This document shows, piece after piece, positions 1-5,883 of a DNA stretch of 27,676 nt (positions within the stretch are counted from its first letter, which is position 1; each line of letters starts with the position of its first letter). The position numbers and the translations under genes were made by a program. The stretch comes from a virus. The stretch is taken from the IMG/VR virus record IMGVR_UViG_3300042691_025382, positions 1 to 27,676 of that record; one strand, written 5' to 3'. The notes beneath the pieces are model-generated. The model saw only the letters and a list, made by a program, of their open reading frames with translations, searched no databases and was not told the DNA's origin.

Positions 1-1183
1 TCCAGCGATCTCGTGGCACAAACTTAGTATCGCCTACTACGTAGCCCTCTCCGCCAGGCTTGCCACCTGTGTGTGCTGAAATGTCGCCCTTGGCAGCATC
101 TAGCTCACGTATAACTTCGTTCTTAGCGGCCATAATCTCTTTGACCAAAACAAATAAGTTATCTAGAACATTAGGAATTGCATCGCTATGAGCTTTGATT
201 TTAGCTGCTTTCGCAGGAGTTTTCTGCAAGAAGTTAAAAAAAGCATCTGAATTGATATTATCTAACTGTTTTGCCTTGCTTTGAGAATTAACAAAAGTAT
301 AAATTTCACTCTGTAGATATCCCATACCTGCAACAGGCGTTAAGAATTGATTTATTGACTGTTGATTTTTAGCCAATGCCGCAATACGATCTAGGTTAGA
401 TACATCTACTTTAGGCCTATAATCTACATAGGTAAGACCAAACACAACTAAATCCGGGTTGGCATTTAATAATTTTACATCTTCTATATCTTCACCGGTC
501 TTATCACCGAAGTAATCAAAATGTTTATGTGCTGCTACAGCTATCTTAGCCTTACCTAAACGTTGGCCGACAGAACTAGTTGCCTTTACTTCATAGGTAG
601 TTTGATTGGGGGTAAACATTATCTTACCGTCACCGCTATCGTAGGGTTTTCCCGGATGGAACAGTATATCGCCGTAGATATATCCTCTAAAGTCCTTGGG
701 CGTTCCTCGTTCAAATATAGGCCATAGGCTGGCCATGTCTGATGCAAACTTCTCGCGCCAGTCTTCTCCCTTACCACGGCTCATGATAAATGATTTAAGT
801 TCTTCTGGGCTAGATGATTTACCTTCTTCACGACCCCAGTTATTCTTCCCTACCATGCGGAATGTACCATCATCATCACGACCCCAATATACAGTAGGAT
901 TACCGTCCCATTTGATAGAAATTTTAGTTTCAGGCTTTTCTAAATCTCTTAGTATCTGTATGGCACGTTGTGCGCCATTGGCTTCTGTGAAAACAAGGTC
1001 TTCTAAGTGATTAAACTCACGGCCTACTTTCTTAGGAGCAGGTGTGTCTGCTTCGTTTACGGATTCGTTCTTCTTACGACCAGCACAGTGCGCCTTCTGA
1101 CTAAACCCTTTAGGGTTGGAGCAGTTGATTGAGCGTTTGTACTTTTCGCTCCACTTCTCTGTTATTATTTCAAATGCTCTCAT
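1..1183 (-). CDS. KxDG nucleotidyltransferase/ligase-like protein (C-terminus outside window)
   Basis: The frame is open from the ATG at 1183 to the window edge (394 codons), so the C-terminus is missing. Residues 91-94 read K-W-D-G, the form of motif I (KxDG) of covalent nucleotidyltransferases such as ATP-dependent DNA/RNA ligases. About 90 residues later G-Y-I-Y-G-D-I-L-F resembles motif III and Y-E-V-K resembles motif IV. A nucleotidylation or ligase role is inferred from these motifs only; it resembles large uncharacterised phage proteins that carry the same K-W-D-G. Residues 15-38 form a basic Cys/His segment (C21, H32, C33, ending G-R-K-K). The N-terminus M-R-A-F-E-I-I-T-E resembles a T4 capsid-targeting peptide. 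Its ATG overlaps the stop of the upstream gene (ATGA), implying coupled translation. Confidence 0.7.
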   Translation of the reverse strand, partial: MRAFEIITEKWSEKYKRSINCSNPKGFSQKAHCAGRKKNESVNEADTPAPKKVGREFNHLEDLVFTEANGAQRAIQILRDLEKPETKISIKWDGNPTVYWGRDDDGTFRMVGKNNWGREEGKSSSPEELKSFIMSRGKGEDWREKFASDMASLWPIFERGTPKDFRGYIYGDILFHPGKPYDSGDGKIMFTPNQTTYEVKATSSVGQRLGKAKIAVAAHKHFDYFGDKTGEDIEDVKLLNANPDLVVFGLTYVDYRPKVDVSNLDRIAALAKNQQSINQFLTPVAGMGYLQSEIYTFVNSQSKAKQLDNINSDAFFNFLQKTPAKAAKIKAHSDAIPNVLDNLFVLVKEIMAAKNEVIRELDAAKGDISAHTGGKPGGEGYVVGDTKFVPRDRW

Positions 1184-1992
1184 TTTACAATATCAATCAT
1201 TTGTCGCATCCAACCTATGCTGCCTGGTTGATAACTTTCTATTTGATTGGCTTTTGGTAGTTCTATTCCCGACCGTGCCAGTGTCTCTCTAGCTGCTGCT
1301 ACTAGTTCTTCGTAATTTGGTAACTTGCGAATGTAATTAAGAATACTCTCTACAGAACGTATATCTTTTACAGTTGCAGTTTGGCCTAATAATTCTTTGG
1401 CGATAGTATTCCAATCATTGCCATTAGGCAAAAGTTCATCAGTCTGAGGATTTAGAAGTCCATGCTTTGGACTATATTTCTTTCCTCTGGCTCTAGCAAT
1501 ACTACTTAGGAGTATGTGTCTATGTTCTCCGCGATAAACTCCGGTTCCGCCAATCATTGAACCCTGTTGAAATTTAGGATTTGCAGAAAACATAAAGTCG
1601 GCTTGAACGAAACCGTTAGAAGGATCGCCCTTGATTGGTACTTTCCAATGTACATTATCTCCGCTGAGTTTTACATTCTCTTTGCCGAATTGTGAAATCA
1701 ATTTGTCTGCAAAGGATTTTTTGTCCACTTCGTTGGCATCAACGCTCAGATCAAGATCTCCAGAACTGTTCTTTTCAAAAGTTCCGTCCGGATCCTCTTT
1801 ACGACCAGTAGTTCCTAACCACTTTACTGGTTTTTTGTCGTCAAGATCCTTTTCTTTGGTAAAGTCTAAACCTGTAATTTTTTCGATATAAACTACAGTT
1901 TCCTCAACATCTGCCGTGGCAATGCGTTGTGTTAAAGGCTGCTTATCGGGCCCCTTAAAAACATTACCACCTTCTAATATTACATTACTCAT
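1180..1992 (-). CDS. Polymerase-beta-type nucleotidyltransferase domain protein
   Basis: 270 residues. After W-L-G-T-T-G (58-63) comes G-D-L-D-L-S-V-D (78-85), and then V-Q-A-D-F-M-F with D131. Two carboxylates in a DxD pair plus a third on a later strand is the metal-binding pattern of polymerase-beta-fold nucleotidyltransferases (CCA-adding, poly(A), aminoglycoside and MNT-type enzymes). Substrate is unknown. R154/R157 lie in a basic G-V-Y-R-G-E-H-R-H segment that could bind nucleotide or RNA. It overlaps the upstream gene by 8 nt and the KxDG protein by 4 nt, so the three look like one translationally coupled unit. The N-terminus M-S-N-V-I-L-E ends in an I-L-E site compatible with T4 gp21-type processing. 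Family assignment rests on motifs read by eye. Confidence 0.65.
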   Translation of the reverse strand: MSNVILEGGNVFKGPDKQPLTQRIATADVEETVVYIEKITGLDFTKEKDLDDKKPVKWLGTTGRKEDPDGTFEKNSSGDLDLSVDANEVDKKSFADKLISQFGKENVKLSGDNVHWKVPIKGDPSNGFVQADFMFSANPKFQQGSMIGGTGVYRGEHRHILLSSIARARGKKYSPKHGLLNPQTDELLPNGNDWNTIAKELLGQTATVKDIRSVESILNYIRKLPNYEELVAAARETLARSGIELPKANQIESYQPGSIGWMRQMIDIVK

Positions 1993-2257
1993 CTAATGAT
2001 CTCTTGGTCCTTTTTGATTCCGCAATTTTACGGATTCCCCTTGAAAACTTAGCAGGATCCTGCCCACGAATGGCGTTAAGTAGTCTTCTTTCTAATTCAT
2101 CTGCTTGTTCTGCGGTATAGTGTTTCTTAAGGCTCTCTAGCAGATTTATTGCAGAATTAATGATGTTTACGGCCCGGCTTTCGAACAGTTCGTCCTTATT
2201 CCGGATTTCCGCTAGTTCATTTAATTCTTGCAGAATAGATCTAGTTTTTAGTTTCAT
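1985..2257 (-). CDS. Small helical protein heading the nucleotidyltransferase operon
   Basis: 90 residues, highly charged and predicted mostly helical (N-E-L-A-E-I-R-N-K-D-E, then E-Q-A-D-E-L-E-R-R-L), ending in a basic tail. I do not recognise a family. It is first in the minus-strand operon and overlaps the polymerase-beta-type gene by 8 nt, which suggests co-expression. The N-terminus M-K-L-K-T-R-S-I-L-Q-E carries an L-x-E site like those cleaved by the T4 head protease. A TAAATA box lies 20 nt upstream of the ATG and a sigma70-like promoter lies further out. The region just before the ATG has only a weak Shine-Dalgarno match. Confidence 0.6.
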   Translation of the reverse strand: MKLKTRSILQELNELAEIRNKDELFESRAVNIINSAINLLESLKKHYTAEQADELERRLLNAIRGQDPAKFSRGIRKIAESKRTKRSLDE

Positions 2258-2277
2258 GTGTAACTCGTTAGATTATA

Positions 2278-2283
2278 TATTTA
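2278..2283 (-). promoter_or_regulatory. T4-type late promoter box (TAAATA)
   Basis: TAAATA on the minus strand, followed by TATAATC, 20 nt before the ATG at 2257. It matches the core of the T4 late consensus TATAAATA and recurs ahead of other late-type genes here. Confidence 0.45.
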
Positions 2284-2300
2284 CTTCAAATCTAAACAAT

Positions 2301-2327
2301 ATTATAGCATTTGTCTAGAGAAGTCAA
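2301..2327 (-). promoter_or_regulatory. Sigma70-like promoter for the 2257-1 operon
   Basis: On the minus strand, TTGACT (2327-2322) is followed by a 15-bp spacer and a perfect TATAAT (2306-2301). The spacer is short; taking TTTGAC as the -35 gives 16 bp. It would give a leader of about 35-45 nt. Confidence 0.45.
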
Positions 2328-2360
2328 AATCATATTAGTTTAGTTGCACAGCAACATTAC

Positions 2361-2366
2361 TAAATA
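2361..2366 (+). promoter_or_regulatory. Late-type promoter box (TAAATA) for the 2414-2709 gene pair
   Basis: ACTAAATACTC on the plus strand, 47 nt before the ATG at 2414, preceded by a small GTTGC/GCAAC inverted repeat. It is the only promoter-like element in the 156-bp gap between the divergent operons that faces this way. Confidence 0.4.
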
Positions 2367-2413
2367 CTCAGTAGAAACCATAAGAACCTACACACACTTA
2401 CAGAGGAATAACA

Positions 2414-2593
2414 ATGAAATATCTATCAAACAAGATGCTGATGATCTTGGAACGTCTAAGTGAAATGTTTCCGGACAGCGCATATCAAACTCGCTTAGAT
2501 CGCTATCTAAGCACCAAAAGTATTACTGATGCTGCCCAGCTAGAAAATTATATCAACGAATTCACTTACAACTCTAAGGAAAAATATCTATGA
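2414..2593 (+). CDS. Small hypothetical protein, 59 residues
   Basis: The ORF starts at an ATG with a good ribosome-binding site (AGAGGAATAACA-ATG) and encodes 59 residues, beginning M-K-Y-L-S-N-K-M-L-M and ending N-S-K-E-K-Y-L. It is Leu/Met-rich at the N-terminus with a charged amphipathic character throughout. No family is recognised. Its stop overlaps the ATG of the next gene (ATGA), so the two are coupled. Coding status is supported by the ribosome-binding site, the overlap and the TAAATA box upstream. Confidence 0.6.
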   Translation: MKYLSNKMLMILERLSEMFPDSAYQTRLDRYLSTKSITDAAQLENYINEFTYNSKEKYL

Positions 2594-2709
2594 AAACAGT
2601 TATCAATTATCTTTGGTCAATAATCGAATCATTCGGCAAAGCTAGAGCAGCAAGCCATTTTGCTCGCATGGGAGATCACGAAGCAGCTAGACGTATAATG
2701 GCAGAATAA
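2590..2709 (+). CDS. Micro-protein, weakly DUF1127/YjiS-like
   Basis: 39 residues translated from the ATGA overlap with the preceding gene. The core R-A-A-S-H-F-A-R-M-G-D-H-E-A-A-R-R-I-M resembles in general form the short helical R/A-rich proteins called DUF1127 (YjiS-like), which have a hydrophobic tryptophan-containing N-terminus and an L-x-x-M/L-x-D centre. This is resemblance only. The N-terminal third (V-I-N-Y-L-W-S-I-I) is hydrophobic. It lies 14 nt upstream of the hydrolase gene. Confidence 0.5.
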   Translation: MKTVINYLWSIIESFGKARAASHFARMGDHEAARRIMAE

Positions 2710-2713
2710 TCAG

Positions 2714-2719
2714 TAAATA
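2714..2719 (+). promoter_or_regulatory. Late-type box exactly 4 nt before the hydrolase ATG
   Basis: AGTAAATACGTC-ATG: the TAAATA ends at 2719 and the ATG starts at 2724. There is no Shine-Dalgarno sequence between. Initiation at the usual distance from such a box would put the RNA 5' end at or next to the start codon. Confidence 0.45.
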
Positions 2720-2723
2720 CGTC

Positions 2724-3299
2724 ATGCAGTTGGTTTATATACACGGTGCTAACGCTACCAGCGAAAGCTTCAACTATATACAGAGCAAAGTTGGACAGGG
2801 GATCTCTATAAACTACGACAGTCGTAACGGTTTTCAGAATAATCTGGACGACATGTTGATACAGTTGTCTAGTATCAAGGATATAGCTTTTATAGCACAT
2901 AGTTTGGGCGGTATATATGCCCTACACATCGCCAACACTCTACCTAAAAATGTCAAAGGTGCTATTACACTTAGCACACCCTACGGCGGCGCTGAAGTAG
3001 CAGAATATGCTCAATATTTTTTACCTTTTAGTAGATTGATGCGAGACATTGGTCCTAGCAGTTGGGCTATGAAACAAGCTAATCGAATAAAAATACAGCA
3101 CCCGTGGACCAATGTTGTGACTGTTAAAGGACACAGTCCGTTCATCTTATCGCCTAACGACGGTGTTGTTACCATTAGAAGTCAAAACTACCACGAAGAC
3201 ATGGAGTTAGTTCCTGTAGACTACAATCATTACGAAGTTGTGCTCAGTGACGAAGTGATAAAGATTATCAAGGAACGGCTAAAAAAATTCAGAAAATAA
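2724..3299 (+). CDS. Alpha/beta hydrolase (lipase/esterase-type)
   Basis: 191 residues. The protein starts directly with strand-loop V-Y-I-H-G-A-N (4-10), the usual oxyanion-hole HG. The nucleophile elbow is A-H-S-L-G-G with Ser60. Asp146 in S-P-N-D-G-V-V-T and His169 in Y-N-H-Y-E-V-V complete a plausible Ser-Asp-His triad. The S-T-P-Y-G-G segment after strand 6 is typical of PGAP1/lipase-like members. Substrate cannot be read from sequence; lipids or esters of the host envelope are possible. It has no signal peptide, so it should act in the cytoplasm unless released at lysis. The start lacks a Shine-Dalgarno sequence and follows a TAAATA box by 4 nt. Confidence 0.85.
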   Translation: MQLVYIHGANATSESFNYIQSKVGQGISINYDSRNGFQNNLDDMLIQLSSIKDIAFIAHSLGGIYALHIANTLPKNVKGAITLSTPYGGAEVAEYAQYFLPFSRLMRDIGPSSWAMKQANRIKIQHPWTNVVTVKGHSPFILSPNDGVVTIRSQNYHEDMELVPVDYNHYEVVLSDEVIKIIKERLKKFRK

Positions 3300-3300
3300 C

Positions 3301-3328
3301 TTGTTTTTTTGTTTTTAGACTATATAAT
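3301..3328 (+). promoter_or_regulatory. Sigma70-type promoter for the 3389 gene
   Basis: TTGTTT (3301-3306), 16-bp spacer, TATAAT (3323-3328). The predicted RNA start is near 3334-3336, where a hairpin (AACAGC at 3334-3339, GCTGTT at 3352-3357) would form at the extreme 5' end of the transcript. Confidence 0.7.
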
Positions 3329-3388
3329 AAACTAACAGCGAAAAAGAAGTAGCTGTTTTTAACAGACATTACACACAGGAGATTTAAA

Positions 3389-3661
3389 ATGTCAGAAATT
3401 TTCACTGCACCAAAACTACCAGAAGTTAAATTTAATAAGAACGGATATGAGATCCGCTCAGACATTCTTGCTATGGCTAAGGATCTAGTTGCTCAAGAAT
3501 ACACCTACAAATTCCAAGGTTGGGAAATGAGCGCAAAGCGTGATGAAAAGAACGGTCAGATCGTTACCACAGTCGGTATGCCAGAGTTTCCAGGTTTAGA
3601 AAAAGTATTAGAAACCGCCGAAAAAATGTACGCATTTGTTAACGCCGGCGTGAAGAAATAA
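3389..3661 (+). CDS. Conserved small phage protein, monocistronic
   Basis: 90 residues. It contains N-G-Y-E-I-R (18-23), a central F-Q-G-W-E-M-S, and M-P-E-F-P-G-L-E-K-V-L-E-T-A-E-K, a pattern I associate with small proteins of T4-like aquatic phages whose function is unknown to me. Expression signals are unusually complete: its own sigma70-type promoter, a 5' hairpin, a strong ribosome-binding site (CAGGAG with suitable spacing) and an ideal intrinsic terminator 40 nt after the stop. This suggests an abundant protein, possibly made early. A structural or DNA-associated role is possible, but nothing in the sequence proves it. Confidence 0.75.
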   Translation: MSEIFTAPKLPEVKFNKNGYEIRSDILAMAKDLVAQEYTYKFQGWEMSAKRDEKNGQIVTTVGMPEFPGLEKVLETAEKMYAFVNAGVKK

Positions 3662-3699
3662 TATAGGGCTCATAGAGTCATACATACTATGAAATGAAA

Positions 3700-3722
3700 A
3701 ACCCCCGAAAGGGGGTTTTTTA
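3700..3722 (+). terminator. Intrinsic terminator, probably bidirectional
   Basis: CCCCC-GAAA-GGGGG stem with a GAAA tetraloop, A-run before and six T residues after. It can end the plus-strand 3389 transcript. Because of the flanking A and T runs it can also end the convergent desaturase transcript, whose stop codon is at 3723. Confidence 0.92.
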
Positions 3723-4424
3723 TTATCTAACTTTAGCTAACTTAAAAAACTGTAACACCTTAATGTATTGCCATCCGATATCAAATTCATACCATTTCTT
3801 ACTAAACTTAGCACTAGAACCGTCACCGTGATGATTATTGTGCAACATCTCTCCACCAATCCAGAAATCGATTGGCAGTAGATTACGGCTAGTATCTTTG
3901 ACATTGTAGTTTCTATAACCCCACCAATGAGCCGCACCATTAATAACACCGGCGGCCCAAAATGGAATCCAGAGCATTTGAACTCCCCACACAACTATCC
4001 CTACAGGACCAAAGAGCAATAGGTCTATGACCAACATCAAAAGAATTCCTGTGAGGGGGTAGGGAGTGTAAACTTTTTCTTCTATCCAATCATTAGGAGT
4101 ACCTATTCCTAATTCGTTGACTAGTATTTTGTTTCTTTTGGCTTTGACATATAAGAATGCGCCACCGAACAATACTCGCCATATACCATGCTGTTTAGGA
4201 CTATGTGGATCTTGTTCAGTGTCTGCAGCCTGATGATGTTTGCGATGCACTGCTACCCACTCTCGGGTGTTCATGCCAGTGGTCATCCATAACCAAAAAC
4301 GCATGAAATGGGCTACTGCAGGATGAAACTGCACTGCTCTATGTGCCTGCGATCTATGCAAATAGAGCGTGACACACGCTATAGTGATTTGTACCATCAC
4401 CAAGGTGTAGATTATAATTTCCAT
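3723..4424 (-). CDS. Membrane fatty-acid desaturase (delta-9 type)
   Basis: 233 residues with the three histidine boxes of membrane di-iron desaturases: H23-R-S-Q-A-H28 (HxxxxH), H60-R-K-H-H64 (HxxHH) and H195-N-N-H-H199 (HxxHH). A further His166 lies in G-A-A-H-W-W-G-Y-R, typical of acyl-CoA/acyl-lipid delta-9 enzymes. Hydrophobic segments around 3-22, 36-50 and two spans between 122 and 165 fit an inner-membrane enzyme. It is shorter than many bacterial desaturases but keeps all ligands. The inferred role is to introduce a double bond into host acyl chains, changing membrane fluidity during infection. The ATG follows a TATAAATA box by 4 nt and lacks a Shine-Dalgarno sequence. Confidence 0.93.
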   Translation of the reverse strand: MEIIIYTLVMVQITIACVTLYLHRSQAHRAVQFHPAVAHFMRFWLWMTTGMNTREWVAVHRKHHQAADTEQDPHSPKQHGIWRVLFGGAFLYVKAKRNKILVNELGIGTPNDWIEEKVYTPYPLTGILLMLVIDLLLFGPVGIVVWGVQMLWIPFWAAGVINGAAHWWGYRNYNVKDTSRNLLPIDFWIGGEMLHNNHHGDGSSAKFSKKWYEFDIGWQYIKVLQFFKLAKVR

Positions 4425-4428
4425 CTAG

Positions 4429-4436
4429 TATTTATA
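4429..4436 (-). promoter_or_regulatory. Perfect T4-type late promoter box (TATAAATA)
   Basis: Minus-strand TATAAATA ends 4 nt (CTAG) before the desaturase ATG at 4424. It lies back to back with the sigma70-type promoter at 4439 that fires in the other direction. Confidence 0.65.
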
Positions 4437-4438
4437 GC

Positions 4439-4467
4439 TTGACTTTTTCATAAACTGACTATATAAT
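4439..4467 (+). promoter_or_regulatory. Sigma70-type promoter of a leaderless gene
   Basis: TTGACT (4439-4444), 17-bp spacer, TATAAT (4462-4467), then six bases and ATG at 4474. Initiation 7 bases after the -10 would start the RNA at the A of the ATG. Confidence 0.85.
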
Positions 4468-4473
4468 AACATT

Positions 4474-4665
4474 ATGGAAATCAATCCCGTAACCCAAAAA
4501 TACTATGAAGATTATCAAATCTATCTTCGTAGGATGAAAACTAAAGATCTATATGAAGCAAGAATAGATCACGAACAACACATTCAGAAACTTAAAATAG
4601 ATAACACTCAACGTGCTAGAGAGTTAGACAGACGCCTCGGCCAAAATATTGATATAACCGCATGA
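4474..4665 (+). CDS. Small coiled-coil-like protein, leaderless
   Basis: 63 residues, Tyr-rich at the N-terminus (Y-Y-E-D-Y-Q-I-Y-L) and then a charged, probably helical stretch (H-E-Q-H-I-Q-K-L-K, R-A-R-E-L-D-R-R-L). No family is recognised. It begins six bases after a TATAAT box, so no ribosome-binding site is possible on the mRNA. Its stop overlaps the ATG of the HAD gene (ATGA), so translation of the phosphatase is probably coupled to it. It may serve mainly as a leader cistron or as a partner of the HAD protein. Confidence 0.65.
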   Translation: MEINPVTQKYYEDYQIYLRRMKTKDLYEARIDHEQHIQKLKIDNTQRARELDRRLGQNIDITA

Positions 4666-5255
4666 AAAAAATCATTTTAACTGACGCAGACGGCGTCTTA
4701 TTGGATTGGGAATATGCTTTCTCAGTCTGGATGGAGCAGCACGGTTTCCAAAAAACTGATGATTGGCAGTTCAAATACGATATTGGCAAGCGATATGGTA
4801 TTGAAAAAGATCAAGCCAAAAAACTCATAAAGATGTTCAACGAATCTGCACACATGGGATTCCTTCCGCCCCTGCGTGATGCTATGTATTATGTGAAAAG
4901 ACTACACGAAGAATACGGCTATGTGTTTCATTGTATCACTAGTATGAGCGCAGATGAAAACGCACAAGAACTGCGCAAAATGAATCTCTGTAAACTGTTT
5001 GGAAAGACTGCATTCACTGAGTTTATCATATTAGATACAGGTGCAGACAAAGACGAAGTGCTGGAAAAGTATCGTGACAAAGGTTACTGGTGGATTGAAG
5101 ATAAGATTGTTAATGCGGAAGCCGGTCACAATGTAGGTTTAAAGTCTTTGGTAATGGAACACGGTCATAATATGGATTATGAGAATCCGGTAATCCCTAG
5201 GGTAAAAAACTGGAAAGAGATTTTTGAAAGGATCACCGGACAGAAAGATTATTAA
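4662..5255 (+). CDS. HAD-superfamily phosphatase (5'-nucleotidase-like)
   Basis: 197 residues. Motif I is L-T-D8-A-D10-G-V-L-L-D (DxDG), motif II is C-I-T93-S94-M, and motif IV is W-W-I-E146-D147-K followed by N-A-E-A-G, the layout of small HAD phosphatases. Between motifs I and II is a helical cap of about 70 residues, as in deoxyribonucleotidases. A role in nucleotide turnover during phage DNA synthesis is plausible, but the substrate is not shown. It is the second gene of a two-gene plus-strand operon that ends at a hairpin terminator inside the facing gene. Its last 23 bases overlap the 3' end of the amidotransferase-like gene on the other strand. Confidence 0.82.
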   Translation: MKKIILTDADGVLLDWEYAFSVWMEQHGFQKTDDWQFKYDIGKRYGIEKDQAKKLIKMFNESAHMGFLPPLRDAMYYVKRLHEEYGYVFHCITSMSADENAQELRKMNLCKLFGKTAFTEFIILDTGADKDEVLEKYRDKGYWWIEDKIVNAEAGHNVGLKSLVMEHGHNMDYENPVIPRVKNWKEIFERITGQKDY

Positions 5256-5862
5256 CAAAGTTTGCTAAAAGCAAATGATGTTTACCTCCATGCCAATGTG
5301 GCTGGAGGTATTTTTTATCATACCACCATTGTTCACTTTCTAAGTGACATCCTATCAAGGCAATATTCCTGTGGACAATTGCCATAGGATCAGAATTGCT
5401 ATAACGAGCCACAACATCCATATTATTGCCAACAAAAGCACAGCCGTCATAAAAATACATCCTTTCACTTTGTTCTAACCACTGAACTGGCATGGCTTTG
5501 GGATGCGGACGTCTGGTGCAGGTTTTTGGACGTTTGATATACTGTGTTACTTCTATACCATCTAGTAGATCAAAATAGTGTTTTCCTGCCCAATATGCTC
5601 CCATACATATGCCTAGATATCGTCCGCCGTTATTAACAAAGTTTTTTACTGTGTCAAAATTCCATTTAAGCAGCCTATCGAATCTATCCGCATCGCCAAA
5701 ACCTCCCGGAAAACAAACACAATCAACATCGTCGAAAAAAGTCGGTTCTACCTCGTCTATGGAAAATAATTTAAAGGTGTGTTGAGAATTTAGAGCTTTG
5801 ATGATACCATTAGCGGAATCAACTGCACAGACAGGCTGATGAATAAAGATTGCAATGTTCAT
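5233..5862 (-). CDS. Class-I glutamine amidotransferase-like protein (BPL_N type)
   Basis: 209 residues. F-P-G-G-F-G-D-A-D (51-59) supplies the glycine-rich oxyanion loop. Y-L-G-I-C86-M-G-A-Y is the nucleophile elbow, and G-C-H173-L-E175-S-E-Q-W-W gives the His and Glu. This resembles the N-terminal domain of biotin-protein ligases (BPL_N), part of the class-I amidotransferase/DJ-1 superfamily. No partner synthetase domain is attached, so whether it hydrolyses glutamine, cleaves peptides or binds a ligand is open. It is the last gene of the minus-strand unit running from 8561 and is preceded by a structured RNA element. The start ATG has no clear Shine-Dalgarno sequence. The C-terminal codons contain the terminator of the opposite operon. 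Confidence 0.8.
   Translation of the reverse strand: MNIAIFIHQPVCAVDSANGIIKALNSQHTFKLFSIDEVEPTFFDDVDCVCFPGGFGDADRFDRLLKWNFDTVKNFVNNGGRYLGICMGAYWAGKHYFDLLDGIEVTQYIKRPKTCTRRPHPKAMPVQWLEQSERMYFYDGCAFVGNNMDVVARYSNSDPMAIVHRNIALIGCHLESEQWWYDKKYLQPHWHGGKHHLLLANFVNNLSVR
5285..5316 (+). terminator. Intrinsic terminator embedded in the facing coding sequence
   Basis: CCTCCA-T-GCCA, loop ATG, TGGC-TGGAGG, then TATTTTTT. The stem is 10 bp with one bulge. It is correctly placed 30 nt after the HAD gene stop, yet lies within the antisense coding region of the 5233-5862 gene (codons for Q-P-H-W-H-G-G). Confidence 0.8.
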
Positions 5863-5883
5863 TGTTAGAACGTAAAATGCTCA

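Noticed and set aside
2676-2900. 74-codon minus-strand frame
   Set aside because: It is opposite the start of the alpha/beta hydrolase gene and has no expression signals.
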